64,000 nucleotides of DNA from Saprospiraceae bacterium (GTDB lineage: Bacteria; Bacteroidota; Bacteroidia; Chitinophagales; Saprospiraceae). Under the pieces are notes generated by a model that was not told the DNA's origin, ran no database searches, and saw nothing but the letters and a program-made list of their open reading frames with translations. The translations under genes and the position numbers were made by a program. This document shows positions 53,819 to 63,720 of this stretch, one piece after another (position 1 is the stretch's first letter; each line of letters opens with the position of its first letter). The stretch is taken from the NCBI GenBank assembly GCA_016717265.1, contig JADKFX010000001.1, positions 3,236,501 to 3,300,500 on the forward strand. The letters run 5' to 3'.

Positions 53819-55890
53819 TAAGCTATCCAGGAAGCAACATAAGCTAAGATTCCCATATAGATAAATTGAATTATAGGCCAGCGTTTTGTTTTAGTTTCTC
53901 TCCACATCACAGCAAATGTGCTCATACATTGCATTGCAAATGCATAAAATAGAATTAAAGAAATAGAAGTTTTTCTATCAAAAAACAAACTGCCATCTGG
54001 TCTTTTTTCAAGAGCCATTCGATCTCGCAATAAAATTTCACTATCATTAGATCCCAGGCTATAAATTGTAGACATGGTACCTACAAATACTTCTCTTGCC
54101 GCAAAGGAGGTAAGTAAAGCAATTGCAATTTTCCAATCAAAGCCCAGTGGTATTACCACAGGTTCAATAAATTTTCCAATCTTCCCGGCAAATGAATTTT
54201 CAAGTTTTTCAGCTTCCATTAATGAAAGTGTTTCAACAGAATCTAAAGATTTATGAGAGGCTTCCATGAAAACCTTTGCTTCTACCCTTTCCATTTCTCC
54301 ACTCCATGAAAAACTGGACATAAACCATAATATTAAGCTGATAAGTAAAATGATTTTTCCTGCTTGCAATACAAAAGTTTTTACTTTATCAAATACTACA
54401 GTAATCACTTGACGCATTTGCGGGACTCGATAATCTGGAAGCTGCAATGCGAGTAAACTCAATTCATCTGATTTGATAAAATAACTTACAATCATTGCCG
54501 TAAACAAGGCCATTAAAATACCTAAGGAATATAATGCCATAAATGCAATTCCCTGGCTATTAAAGATGCCGAATAGTTCTTTATAAGGTACCACAAACCC
54601 AATGAGTGCAGTATATACAGGAATTCTTGCGGAACAAGGAATTAAAGGAATGACAAACATCGTGACCAGGCGATCCCGATGATTGTTGATATTTCTGGTA
54701 GACATGATGGCAGGTATTGCACAGGCACCGCCACTGATTAATCCAATTAATGACCGACCATTCAAACCTACTTTCTTAAGTAAATGATCAAACAAATAAA
54801 CTACTCGAGCCATATACCCCAACTCCTCCATCCAGCCAATAAGGAAAAATAATAATGCGATTTGAGGTACAAAAACTAATACGCCTCGAAGACCAGGAAT
54901 TAAACCTTTTAAAATTAAATCTGAAAACCAACCAGGCTCTAAAATATTTACTAGAAATTGTTGAAACCAAGAAAATCCTGTTTCGATCCAATCCATAGGA
55001 TATTGTGCCCATGAAAAAATAGCCTGAAAAATAAAGAACATTAAAAAAATAAAAATACTAACGCCAAGTATTGGTTGCGTTAAATAATGGTCCATTTTAT
55101 TTGTGATCGCATTAGATTTAACTTTTAAATTAATTTTTACAGAAGATACCCACGTATCAATTAATCCATATCGATCCATGGTTTCTTCTACCTGCAATCG
55201 CAAAGAATGTTCTTTCCCAAAATATTCTTCAATTTGTGAAGATTGTATTTTATGCCCATAATGCTTCCAAAGCAAATGATGATATTTATTTTTAAAACCA
55301 ATATCCTCCTTCAATTTTTCAATTTCTTGCGTTGGAATGGTATATAAATTTTTCTTAGATAAGTAGATATGTGAAAATTGTATAATTGTTTGCAACCGAT
55401 CCTTTAAGATATTCAGATTAAGATGTGATTTGGAACTTACTGGAATAATTGGACATTTTAGTTTTTGTTCAAGGATTAAGGTCCATTTATCAATCAAGGA
55501 TTGTTCTGCCAAATCGCAGTTACTAAGACAAACAATTACAGGAAATTCAAGATCTATAATTTGTGTTAATAGCAACAATTGTTTTTCAAGCAATAAAATA
55601 TCTGCTACATAAATAATTGCATCTGGATGGTGGGGGTCTTTTAAATCAATTAATGCTTTGGTGAGTACAAATTCATCATGTGTATTTGAATGCAAACTGT
55701 AGGCACCAGGAAAATCAATTAACTCCGTTACACTTCCGTCTTTATGGGTTATTTTTCCCATCATGGAGTCCACGGTTACACCAGGATAATTACCAACTTT
55801 TTGATGCAATCCAGTAAGCAAATTAAAAATACTTGTTTTGCCACTATTTGGATTCCCTACAATACCAACCTTATTATTCTTCAACCTCAT
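53806..55890 (-). CDS. feoB: Ferrous iron transport protein B
   Basis: 694 residues. The N-terminal GTPase has G1 GNPNSGKTS (residues 12-20), the NYPGVTVD switch, G3 DFPGAYSL and G4 SNCDLAE. The C-terminal two thirds hold two Gate domains and about ten membrane helices (e.g. ILGVSIFIFLMFFIFQAIF, LISGGACAIPAIMSTR). It transports Fe(II) across the inner membrane powered by GTP hydrolysis. The start overlaps the feoA stop by 17 bases, so the pair is one operon. It looks complete. Confidence 0.96.
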   Translation of the reverse strand: MRLKNNKVGIVGNPNSGKTSIFNLLTGLHQKVGNYPGVTVDSMMGKITHKDGSVTELIDFPGAYSLHSNTHDEFVLTKALIDLKDPHHPDAIIYVADILLLEKQLLLLTQIIDLEFPVIVCLSNCDLAEQSLIDKWTLILEQKLKCPIIPVSSKSHLNLNILKDRLQTIIQFSHIYLSKKNLYTIPTQEIEKLKEDIGFKNKYHHLLWKHYGHKIQSSQIEEYFGKEHSLRLQVEETMDRYGLIDTWVSSVKINLKVKSNAITNKMDHYLTQPILGVSIFIFLMFFIFQAIFSWAQYPMDWIETGFSWFQQFLVNILEPGWFSDLILKGLIPGLRGVLVFVPQIALLFFLIGWMEELGYMARVVYLFDHLLKKVGLNGRSLIGLISGGACAIPAIMSTRNINNHRDRLVTMFVIPLIPCSARIPVYTALIGFVVPYKELFGIFNSQGIAFMALYSLGILMALFTAMIVSYFIKSDELSLLALQLPDYRVPQMRQVITVVFDKVKTFVLQAGKIILLISLILWFMSSFSWSGEMERVEAKVFMEASHKSLDSVETLSLMEAEKLENSFAGKIGKFIEPVVIPLGFDWKIAIALLTSFAAREVFVGTMSTIYSLGSNDSEILLRDRMALEKRPDGSLFFDRKTSISLILFYAFAMQCMSTFAVMWRETKTKRWPIIQFIYMGILAYVASWIAYHWF

Positions 55891-56089
55891 TCTCCGTAGC
55901 TCTTAATTCCATTTGTTGAATTTCATTTTCCCTTAGTGCAAAGTGGCATTGATCAACTTCTATATAATAGGCACCTCCAAACATGGCTTTGCGAATGATC
56001 TTCAAGGTTTTACCTGGGTAAATCCCTAGAGTAATTAACCTAGCTGCTAATACAGGATCTTTGAAGCTGATGATTTGAAAAGATTGCAC
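55874..56089 (-). CDS. feoA: Ferrous iron transport protein A
   Basis: 71 residues with the SH3-like FeoA fold (LAARLITLGIYPGKTLKIIR then GAYYIEVDQCHFALRENEI). It is a small cytoplasmic partner of FeoB that is needed for Fe(II) uptake. First gene of feoAB; expected to be iron-regulated, although I do not see a clear Fur box upstream in 56090-56290. Confidence 0.93.
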   Translation of the reverse strand: MQSFQIISFKDPVLAARLITLGIYPGKTLKIIRKAMFGGAYYIEVDQCHFALRENEIQQMELRATENEVEE

Positions 56090-56291
56090 GGTATACTTTC
56101 TAAAATTTACAACAAATGTAATCCGAGCAGGTTTAGTCTTTAGGAGAAATCTTAAAAATAATTAGTTAATTGTCAGATATTTATATATTTAATTTTACAA
56201 ATCCACCAAAATTTATTACTTTAGATGGAATTAACACTTGAAAAGCAGCGTTTTAATAAATTAAACGTTTCACTTATAGAGCAGATTTAAT

Positions 56292-56840
56292 ATGCAAATT
56301 GCAATCCCTTTACAGCCCACCGAACAAGAACTGATACATGCATGTATCGATCGGCAGGCTTGGGCTCAGCAAAAAATCTATGAAGACAATTATAGAAATA
56401 TGATGGCCGTTTGTTTGAGATATTCAAATAGTTCTGACGATGCATTTGACATCTTGCATGAAGGCTTTTTAAAGGTTTTTATGAATATCAAATCCTACGA
56501 ACCGGGCTCTCTTTTACAAGCCTGGATTCGAAGAGTTATGGTAAATACTGCCATCGATTTTTATAGAAAAGAATCCCGACGAACAACCTCTGACCTGGAT
56601 GATGCCCGGACCCTTGTATATTCAAAAGGCAATCCTATTGATTCCATGGCAGCTGAAGAAATCATGAAAGCGATCCAAAAATTACCACCGATTTACCGAT
56701 CCGTTTTTAACATGTTTGCAATAGAAGGATATTCGCATAAAGAAATCGCAGATACATTAGGCATTACAGAAAGCACGTCCAGATCAAATCTGGTAAAGGC
56801 GAGAACGAAACTAAAGGAATTATTACATGGCAAAATCTGA
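56292..56840 (+). CDS. ECF-type RNA polymerase sigma factor
   Basis: 182 residues. Region 2 (DDAFDILHEGFLKVFMNIKSYEP ... AWIRRVMVNTAIDFYRKE in parts) and region 4 (LPPIYRSVFNMFAIEGYSH then KEIADTLGITESTSRSNLVKAR) are both clear. It has the form of the ECF sigmas common in Bacteroidota. It overlaps the next gene by 14 bases, which encodes the likely membrane anti-sigma partner. Confidence 0.93.
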   Translation: MQIAIPLQPTEQELIHACIDRQAWAQQKIYEDNYRNMMAVCLRYSNSSDDAFDILHEGFLKVFMNIKSYEPGSLLQAWIRRVMVNTAIDFYRKESRRTTSDLDDARTLVYSKGNPIDSMAAEEIMKAIQKLPPIYRSVFNMFAIEGYSHKEIADTLGITESTSRSNLVKARTKLKELLHGKI

Positions 56841-58350
56841 ACATCCCTTCGATCAAAAAATTAAAGAGCAACTTGCGTCTTTTTCTGTACAAAAAGACCC
56901 TGATTGGAGTTTTATGCAACAAAAAGTAAAAGAAGCAGAATCTGATTTAGATTTTGATCAAAAAATCAAACAAGCACTTCACAATGCATCCGTAGATTCA
57001 AAAGAAATTCAATGGGAACAGTTTGTGGCTAAAAGAATGCGCCAGCAAGAAAGACAACGTAAAATTATTCAAGCTCGTGTCATAGAATCTATATTGGTAT
57101 TATTATTATTGTGGACTTTAGATAATGTTGGCATTACGAACATCCTTCCACCGCACAATCAAACTTCAAATTTAAAGTCAGCGGTCGCAACTACCTTAAA
57201 TCAAAAGCTTCATACTGAATCTAATGTTTATCTTTCAAAATCAAAACAACAGGATTTTTCTGTTGATAATTCTAGTATTGTAAATAATGATTCACACCCT
57301 GCAAATAAAGGTTTTGATCGTAAAAAAATAAAGAAAAACCAAAGTCCGGTTGAATTCAAACACTCAAAAAAACTTGAAAAACCAATCCTTCAAAGTGGCG
57401 TAAATTCGGTTGCTTCAACATATAATTCTGCAACTGAAACGATTTCACCAACTACGATATCAAAGGAAAAAGTTAACGGCCTCAATATTTCAGACAGAAA
57501 CACAGGGAATGAAGTTTCCCCTCTAACATCTTTAAACCAGGAAAACATAAATCTGGAACCCATTATCATATTAAATGGACCAGTCGAATTTCAAAATGTT
57601 GAAAATAATTTAAATGATCTTCCACAAACTATAGAAACACCAGAAAAAATTATAAAATCTTCAAATGGAAAATCTATCTATTTAAATGTTCATTCTGGTC
57701 TCCTCTTAAATACTATTCAATCCCCATCTTTTTTTGATAACGGTGCTGCTTATCAATATCAATTAAAACCTGGCTTTCAATCTGCAATCAGCATGAGTGT
57801 GCGATCTAATAAATGGATGATTGAAAGTGGAATTGTATATCAAAAAATAACGTATAGCCCAAATATATCAGAAACGCTTGGAAGTTTTGAATTTGGTTAT
57901 TATAAAATCTTATTTAGCAAAATAGAAGCTCAATTTATTTCCTTACCCATATTGCTTCACCGCAGCTTGATTCAATCCCGAAACTGGAGTATTGGTATAA
58001 AAGCTGGCTTATCGATTTCTGCTTCATTAAAAAATAATTTTCAACTGGATACATTCAAAAATATATCCGGAAGAAATAATCTTAGTTTAACATTTGGAAA
58101 TGACCAATCATTATTAGCAAGTAGAGTCCGGGATATTTCAAATCAAGGCTTGCTGGATGGCGGAAATTTCGGAACAAATTCTTTTGCAAATTTAAATATC
58201 GGACTTCGCTTTCAACATAGTCTCAGTAAATTTGTGCAGATCTATACTGATTTTGAATTAACAAAAATGTTAGGAGAAATTGGTTTTGGTCCTAATGGCG
58301 ATCGATTTATCTCGTCCAATTTCAATACCGGAATTGCAATTAAACTGTAA
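56827..58350 (+). CDS. Anti-sigma-like membrane protein with C-terminal beta-barrel-like domain
   Basis: 507 residues. The N-terminal cytoplasmic part contains a duplicated 40-residue segment (FDQKIKEQLASFSVQKDPDW and FDQKIKQALHNASVDSKEIQW), which resembles short anti-sigma motifs. One membrane helix follows (about 86-104, VIESILVLLLLWTLDNVG), then a long Ser/Asn-rich linker, then about 220 residues resembling PorT-like outer-membrane beta-barrels (SIYLNVHSGLLLNT ... FISSNFNTGIAIKL). Inner-membrane anchor and barrel-like domain in one chain is unusual. It probably holds the ECF sigma factor inactive; the signal is unknown. Confidence 0.75.
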   Translation: MAKSEHPFDQKIKEQLASFSVQKDPDWSFMQQKVKEAESDLDFDQKIKQALHNASVDSKEIQWEQFVAKRMRQQERQRKIIQARVIESILVLLLLWTLDNVGITNILPPHNQTSNLKSAVATTLNQKLHTESNVYLSKSKQQDFSVDNSSIVNNDSHPANKGFDRKKIKKNQSPVEFKHSKKLEKPILQSGVNSVASTYNSATETISPTTISKEKVNGLNISDRNTGNEVSPLTSLNQENINLEPIIILNGPVEFQNVENNLNDLPQTIETPEKIIKSSNGKSIYLNVHSGLLLNTIQSPSFFDNGAAYQYQLKPGFQSAISMSVRSNKWMIESGIVYQKITYSPNISETLGSFEFGYYKILFSKIEAQFISLPILLHRSLIQSRNWSIGIKAGLSISASLKNNFQLDTFKNISGRNNLSLTFGNDQSLLASRVRDISNQGLLDGGNFGTNSFANLNIGLRFQHSLSKFVQIYTDFELTKMLGEIGFGPNGDRFISSNFNTGIAIKL

Positions 58351-58626
58351 TCTTATTATCGTTTATTACGGTATAAAATAAAGTCCGTAAATGGCTATTA
58401 TGCTTTTCCATCAAATTTTAAAGTATTTAGTATATACACCAAAATAGTTGGTAAAACCATTACAAAGGTTTCCAAAATTAAAACAATTTAAGCATATTCA
58501 CTTCTTCCATTATGCTGCTTTATGCAATATGCCAGCTACAATTTATCAACGATTTAGAATCTTGTTGAAGGTATATTTCTAAGAATTCCAAAGCTTGAAT
58601 TTGTTTTTACTTCAGAATACTCGATT

Positions 58627-61047
58627 CTAATTTTTTACAAAACTATTTTGAAGGATAACTTCTCCTCTATGGTTTAATCCGACAAGACTATAATGTCCTG
58701 CATTTAAAGAAGTCAAATTCACTTCAACATGGAAAGGACATGACATTACTGTTTTACCAGAAAGGTCAATAATTTCTAAGGATTTTAATTTATCTACAGC
58801 GTCTCCTTTTATATGTAAGGCATTATTTACTGGATTTGGAAACAACATAAAATCTCCCTTATTAATTTCCCGATTCGCAACTGAAATATGATATCCATGG
58901 GCTAAAGCATAATCGCCGGAAATTAATTTTGGAATTCTTACAAATCCTTTTCTATCTGTTGGATTTACAATCAATTTATTATAATTATCATATTCTCTCC
59001 AAGGCTCAGACCAATCTTTTCGGTAAACCAATAAAAGGCTATCCTCCGATTTGTATAAAATATCCCGATCAATACTTAATGAATCTATACCATTATATTC
59101 AATTCTTGCATCCATTTCAAATTCACCATGTTGCACCATACTAACTTGCCAAAAATGATTACCTGAAATTTTATCAATATTTGCTTCCATTGCTTGGACG
59201 TCTGGCGCAACCAAATGATGTACGATATTGACATAATTACTATCTGTAATTATATTGACGTCACAGACCATTCCCGTATATGGAAGATCCGGTGTGCCTG
59301 TATTGCGAAGTATTGCATTACTTTGCAAACTTGCTAAATTCAAATCCTGGTTTTCGTTTACGATAAAGACAACAGGCGTATAATCATGCGGTAATAAGAT
59401 ATTCATTGAAGAAGATTCCCCACTTAGCTTTTGCCTAATAACCGAACGAACTAAATTTTTATCATACATTGTAATAGATACTGGTACATCGGTGTATAAA
59501 TGTGCTGCATGATGTGCTTTCTGTTTAAATTGTACATACGCATAATGCTGGCCATTCATATCATAAACTTTAGAAGAGTCTATAAAAAAAGTACAATACC
59601 CCGGATTAAAAATAAAATCGTCGAAGTAAGATGTCATATTCACACCACTATTGCGATTTAAAAAATCACGAAATTCATAAGCATCCAACGATTTACCATT
59701 CAAACTATCAAAGATCATGGTACAAACATTTCTATAACGTTCATCTCCTAAATAGGCTCTCATATTATGCACCATAGCCGCCCCTTTACGGTAGGTATGC
59801 GTACCGTACGTTCTTTCATAAGGCATCGGCGACAAAGCCAAATAAGCACCATCATTTATATGCGCATTGAATATAATATTTGATAAATTGGCTTTAACCG
59901 TTTTAATAAATTCTTCTTTGCCATAAGCTTTTTCAATAAATAAATGACTACTATATTCCGCATTCCCTTCTTTTATCCACATATCTTTTGCATCATCCAT
60001 AGTTGTAATATCACCCCACCAATGATGACCATATTCATGTGCATATAATTTTTCATTTTGAATTAAGGTCCCATTTTGAATTGTACTAATAGGATAGGCA
60101 ACATTTGTTGGATGTTCCATAGCCCCTTGTGTTGTAGCTATGAATCCTACTCTTTCAAATCGATATTGACCAAACCAATATTCAAAAGCATCTATTGCTG
60201 TTCCAATTTTTCCAAAATGGCCTACCATTTTATTGAGGTCGGCAGGTTTTGAAATTAATTCAATTGGTATTTTTCCATTAATTCCTTGATGTTCACTTTT
60301 AGCAACTGCATAATTTGCAGCAGCAATGGATGACAAATACGTTGTAATTGGCGTACTCATTTTATAATGTCGTTTGATTTTACCAGTGCCTAAAAGCTCC
60401 TCAGAAATAAAGGTGCCAACACAATAAGCTCTTTTGTCAGGACTTGTGGTAACGAAATAATCAAACGTACTTCGTTCAACAAAATTATCAAAACATGGAA
60501 ACCAGACTTTTCCAAAATTTGGTGGCGTCGTTGACAATCCAATTCCCAAATTATAGATATAATCATCGACAAAATAAAAACCTCCCCAAACAGGATCTCT
60601 ACTTGGTATCCCTTGATAATATACAATTAATTCATCCTGGGTATCTTTAGATAAACCCAGTCCAAAATAAGCCGTAATGATATCATTTGAATAATCAAAC
60701 TGAATTTTATTACCCCGAAAAAATATGGAATCTACTTGTAGCTGTTTAAGATCTAATTGGATCCATTGAATCTGATCTAAATTCGTCTTAAACTGAACGG
60801 TCGTAATGGCTTTAATATACTTTCCAACATAATTACTGATATCTATATCAATCGCATAATTTAAGATATCTATACTATCGCTTCTTTTATTAGAATTTTC
60901 GATTTGAGCCAACTCCAATGCGGTAGGTTTAGATCTACTTAAAGAATGTTGCAAAGCATGATGGCAAGGAATAAAATCATCTACAGGTTGCGCCAACAAA
61001 TAATTACCAATACAATGAATCAGGCAAACAAATAATAATTTTCGCAT
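58627..61047 (-). CDS. Secreted M1-family metallopeptidase with type IX sorting domain
   Basis: 806 residues with a signal peptide (LLFVCLIHCIGNYLLAQ). The exopeptidase motif GAMEHP (about 309) and the zinc site HEYGHHWWGD (about 335), with the third ligand Glu 19 residues on (WIKEGNAEYS), are intact. The last 80 residues form a type IX secretion sorting domain (FMLFPNPVNNALHIKG ... LEIIDLSGKTV ... LNAGHYSLVGLN). It is exported across both membranes and cleaves N-terminal residues from peptides. The 276-base gap to the ECF operon holds nothing clear. Confidence 0.93.
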   Translation of the reverse strand: MRKLLFVCLIHCIGNYLLAQPVDDFIPCHHALQHSLSRSKPTALELAQIENSNKRSDSIDILNYAIDIDISNYVGKYIKAITTVQFKTNLDQIQWIQLDLKQLQVDSIFFRGNKIQFDYSNDIITAYFGLGLSKDTQDELIVYYQGIPSRDPVWGGFYFVDDYIYNLGIGLSTTPPNFGKVWFPCFDNFVERSTFDYFVTTSPDKRAYCVGTFISEELLGTGKIKRHYKMSTPITTYLSSIAAANYAVAKSEHQGINGKIPIELISKPADLNKMVGHFGKIGTAIDAFEYWFGQYRFERVGFIATTQGAMEHPTNVAYPISTIQNGTLIQNEKLYAHEYGHHWWGDITTMDDAKDMWIKEGNAEYSSHLFIEKAYGKEEFIKTVKANLSNIIFNAHINDGAYLALSPMPYERTYGTHTYRKGAAMVHNMRAYLGDERYRNVCTMIFDSLNGKSLDAYEFRDFLNRNSGVNMTSYFDDFIFNPGYCTFFIDSSKVYDMNGQHYAYVQFKQKAHHAAHLYTDVPVSITMYDKNLVRSVIRQKLSGESSSMNILLPHDYTPVVFIVNENQDLNLASLQSNAILRNTGTPDLPYTGMVCDVNIITDSNYVNIVHHLVAPDVQAMEANIDKISGNHFWQVSMVQHGEFEMDARIEYNGIDSLSIDRDILYKSEDSLLLVYRKDWSEPWREYDNYNKLIVNPTDRKGFVRIPKLISGDYALAHGYHISVANREINKGDFMLFPNPVNNALHIKGDAVDKLKSLEIIDLSGKTVMSCPFHVEVNLTSLNAGHYSLVGLNHRGEVILQNSFVKN

Positions 61048-61060
61048 ATCGAAATTTAAA

Positions 61061-62284
61061 TTATGTATGAATTTTAGATAATGGTTTCAAAATAAAAAGG
61101 ATACCAATCAATACTAATATACTCGCTACAAAAAAAGGAGCTCCTGGAAAATATATCGGATTAGAATGATTTGTAAAAAAACTAAAAAGATTTGTCATTA
61201 ATAGAGGGCCAATAATCGCAGTGACACTCATTAAGCCCATCATGCCTCCCTGCAATTCTCCTTGTGCATTTTGTGGAACTTGATTAGAAACCAAACCTTG
61301 AACCGCTGGACCTGCTAATCCGCTAAATGAAAAAGGTATTATAATTGCAAACATAGCCCAGCTTGCAGGTGCAAAGGCAAATGCCATATATCCAAGCATA
61401 GCAATGAACAATCCTAAAAAAATGGCTCGCTTATTTCCTAAGCTTGGAATTAAAATCCGACTCAATCCACCTTGCACAATAGCAGCCATTAAACCAACTA
61501 CAGATAGTGATATGCCAATCATTTTAGCATCCCATTTAAACTTTTCCATACCATAAAAAGACCAGGTACTTTGTAATGCATAATGTGCAATATATACCAA
61601 AAATAAAGTAAAAATAAAACTTCTCAAAATGGGATAGCTAAATAATACTTTTAATGTACCTATCGGATTTGCTCTTTTAAAATCAAATTTTCTTCGATTT
61701 TCGATTTTAAGAGATTCCGGTAATACAAAATATCCAAAACATAAATTACATAATGCTAAAAAAGCAGAGCCAAAAAAAGGCACACGAAGTCCATAATTAC
61801 CTAAAATTGCACCAATTGCTGGACCAATAATAAATCCGAGACCAAATGCTGCACCGATCAACCCGAAGTTCTGTGCTTTTTTCTCAGGAGTACTAACATC
61901 TGCAATATAGGAACCTGCGGCTGAAAAAGAAGATCCGGTAATACCAGCAAAAATCCGTCCTACAAATAACCAAGCTATAGAAGGTGCAAATCCTTGAAGC
62001 AAATAATCTAAGCCAAATCCAAATAATGAAAACAATAATACCGGTCTTCGACCGTATCGATCACTTAAGCCTCCCATTATTGGTGCAAATAGGAACAGCA
62101 TAAGTGAAAAGGATGAACCCATCCAACCTGCAATTTTACTAGATTCGCTCAGACCTTTACCAGACAACTCTTGAATTAATTGAGGCAACACGGGAATAAT
62201 GATTCCTAAACCAATAATATCAATTAAAACAGCTAAAAAGATAAAGGTTAAAGCCCTTTTACTAGTTTGCGACACTTCACTCAT
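61061..62284 (-). CDS. MFS transporter, TCR/Tet family
   Basis: 407 residues with twelve predicted helices. Motif A after helix 2 (GGLSDRYGRRPVLLFSLFGFG) and the start ALTFIFLAVLIDIIGLGII with the conserved Asp of Tet-type antiporters are present; a second G-x-x-x-G motif sits in helix 5 (FGLGFIIGPAIG). The family exports tetracyclines or other drugs with protons; the substrate here cannot be inferred. It is 13 bases downstream-adjacent to the peptidase start and may be co-transcribed with it. Confidence 0.92.
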   Translation of the reverse strand: MSEVSQTSKRALTFIFLAVLIDIIGLGIIIPVLPQLIQELSGKGLSESSKIAGWMGSSFSLMLFLFAPIMGGLSDRYGRRPVLLFSLFGFGLDYLLQGFAPSIAWLFVGRIFAGITGSSFSAAGSYIADVSTPEKKAQNFGLIGAAFGLGFIIGPAIGAILGNYGLRVPFFGSAFLALCNLCFGYFVLPESLKIENRRKFDFKRANPIGTLKVLFSYPILRSFIFTLFLVYIAHYALQSTWSFYGMEKFKWDAKMIGISLSVVGLMAAIVQGGLSRILIPSLGNKRAIFLGLFIAMLGYMAFAFAPASWAMFAIIIPFSFSGLAGPAVQGLVSNQVPQNAQGELQGGMMGLMSVTAIIGPLLMTNLFSFFTNHSNPIYFPGAPFFVASILVLIGILFILKPLSKIHT

Positions 62285-62508
62285 GATCCATCATACAAGA
62301 TTGCAAAGATACTTAGATTATTTAGAAGTATGCCGCAACATAATATCGGTTTTTAAAATTAGAATAACCGGATCTCAAAAAATAATTCAAATGTAAATTT
62401 CAATTTAATGCTGCCTTAGATTTAGAAATTATAAAAATGAATTTAAATAAAAACTATAACATGAGGAATCAAGATATGGAATGCGCTACATTCAAAAAGT
62501 AATGATAT

Positions 62509-63720
62509 TCAGGTTGCCAATCCAAGTAACTTCTTTAAATTTTTAGCAACTGTGGGTCCGTAAAAAGAATGAGCCGCTACTTTTGCATTTAAAATCAATT
62601 GATGTTTACGCGCAGAATCTTCAGTAACGCGAAGCAAGCCATTTAGCAGCGATAATTCTGAAGGTTCTGTAACCAATTCTGCGCAATCGAATTTTTGAAT
62701 AAAATTTGTCAGAAAAGAATTTAGTGGAGAATGTGCAAGTATAGGTTTGCCTGAGAGCAACAGTGGAATCGTTCGGGTTGGGAAGATCGTTTGATATTCA
62801 ACCTCTGTATATTCCCCGGTAAATCCATGCGTCAACAAACAAACATCATAATTTTCAAATAAAGCATTTACATTTTCTTGCTTTACAAAACCCCTGTGAT
62901 TTATGCCTAATGCATCAAGATCCAATCCCCATTTCAGTTTTAAAATATTTTTATTCGTCGAAGTAAAAATATCAACCAAATAGGTATTTCGATTCTTTGA
63001 AAGGAGTTTCAACAATCGACCGGTAGCTTCTATATTTGAATTATTAAAGGTTCCAATTAAAATCAATCTAAATGGTGGAGCAGATTTAAAATTTACCTTT
63101 GATTCAGGATCTTTAGGATAGACATCAAATGTGTGTGGAAGTGTTGCTATTTTCTGAGCATACTCTGGATATTGTAGTTTATAATAATCCTTCATCCCAT
63201 CACTCATCACAAAAATCAAACTAGAATCACTAAATACTTTGGCTTGAATTTTTTCAGCGATCCATTTGGAAAAACCATGTCTATTATCTACATATGTATT
63301 ATGAAAATATGAAAATAATTTAATTTTAAAAAATCTGGCAACTAACCAGGATGCAAATAAAAAAAAAGCATCTGGAAAACTTGTTAGGATTGCAACAGGC
63401 TTTTCTGTTTTTGCTAATTTAAATAGATTCAATACAAAAATTGGAAATATTAATAATCGTGGCAAAAAGAAAAAACGATCTCCATGACCTTTCCAGTTTA
63501 ACTCTGTAAAAAAATAATGATACAATACTCCATCATAAAACTTTGATCCTTGAAACAATTTTCTACTACCACCAAGGACTACGATTTCTTGTGATTCAAA
63601 ATTTTTTGCAAGCTGATGGGTGATATAAGAACTACCACCTTGAGAAGGTGGGATCATCCAGGAAATATACCATAATTTTTTAGATGGTTCCTGAACGTTC
63701 AATGCATTCTGTTTTTCCAT
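62509..63720 (-). CDS. GT-B glycosyltransferase (GT4-like)
   Basis: 403 residues, two Rossmann halves. The N-terminal half has the Gly-rich loop (MIPPSQGGSSYITHQLA) typical of retaining GT4 enzymes. The C-terminal half has RLILIGTFNNSNIEA, DIFTSTN, NHRGFV, DVCLLTHGFTGEYTEVEYQT with the Glu-x7-Glu-like donor site, then IPLLLSGKPILAHSP. It overlaps the epimerase gene by 22 bases and probably acts in surface polysaccharide synthesis. Substrates unknown. Confidence 0.85.
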   Translation of the reverse strand: MEKQNALNVQEPSKKLWYISWMIPPSQGGSSYITHQLAKNFESQEIVVLGGSRKLFQGSKFYDGVLYHYFFTELNWKGHGDRFFFLPRLLIFPIFVLNLFKLAKTEKPVAILTSFPDAFFLFASWLVARFFKIKLFSYFHNTYVDNRHGFSKWIAEKIQAKVFSDSSLIFVMSDGMKDYYKLQYPEYAQKIATLPHTFDVYPKDPESKVNFKSAPPFRLILIGTFNNSNIEATGRLLKLLSKNRNTYLVDIFTSTNKNILKLKWGLDLDALGINHRGFVKQENVNALFENYDVCLLTHGFTGEYTEVEYQTIFPTRTIPLLLSGKPILAHSPLNSFLTNFIQKFDCAELVTEPSELSLLNGLLRVTEDSARKHQLILNAKVAAHSFYGPTVAKNLKKLLGLAT

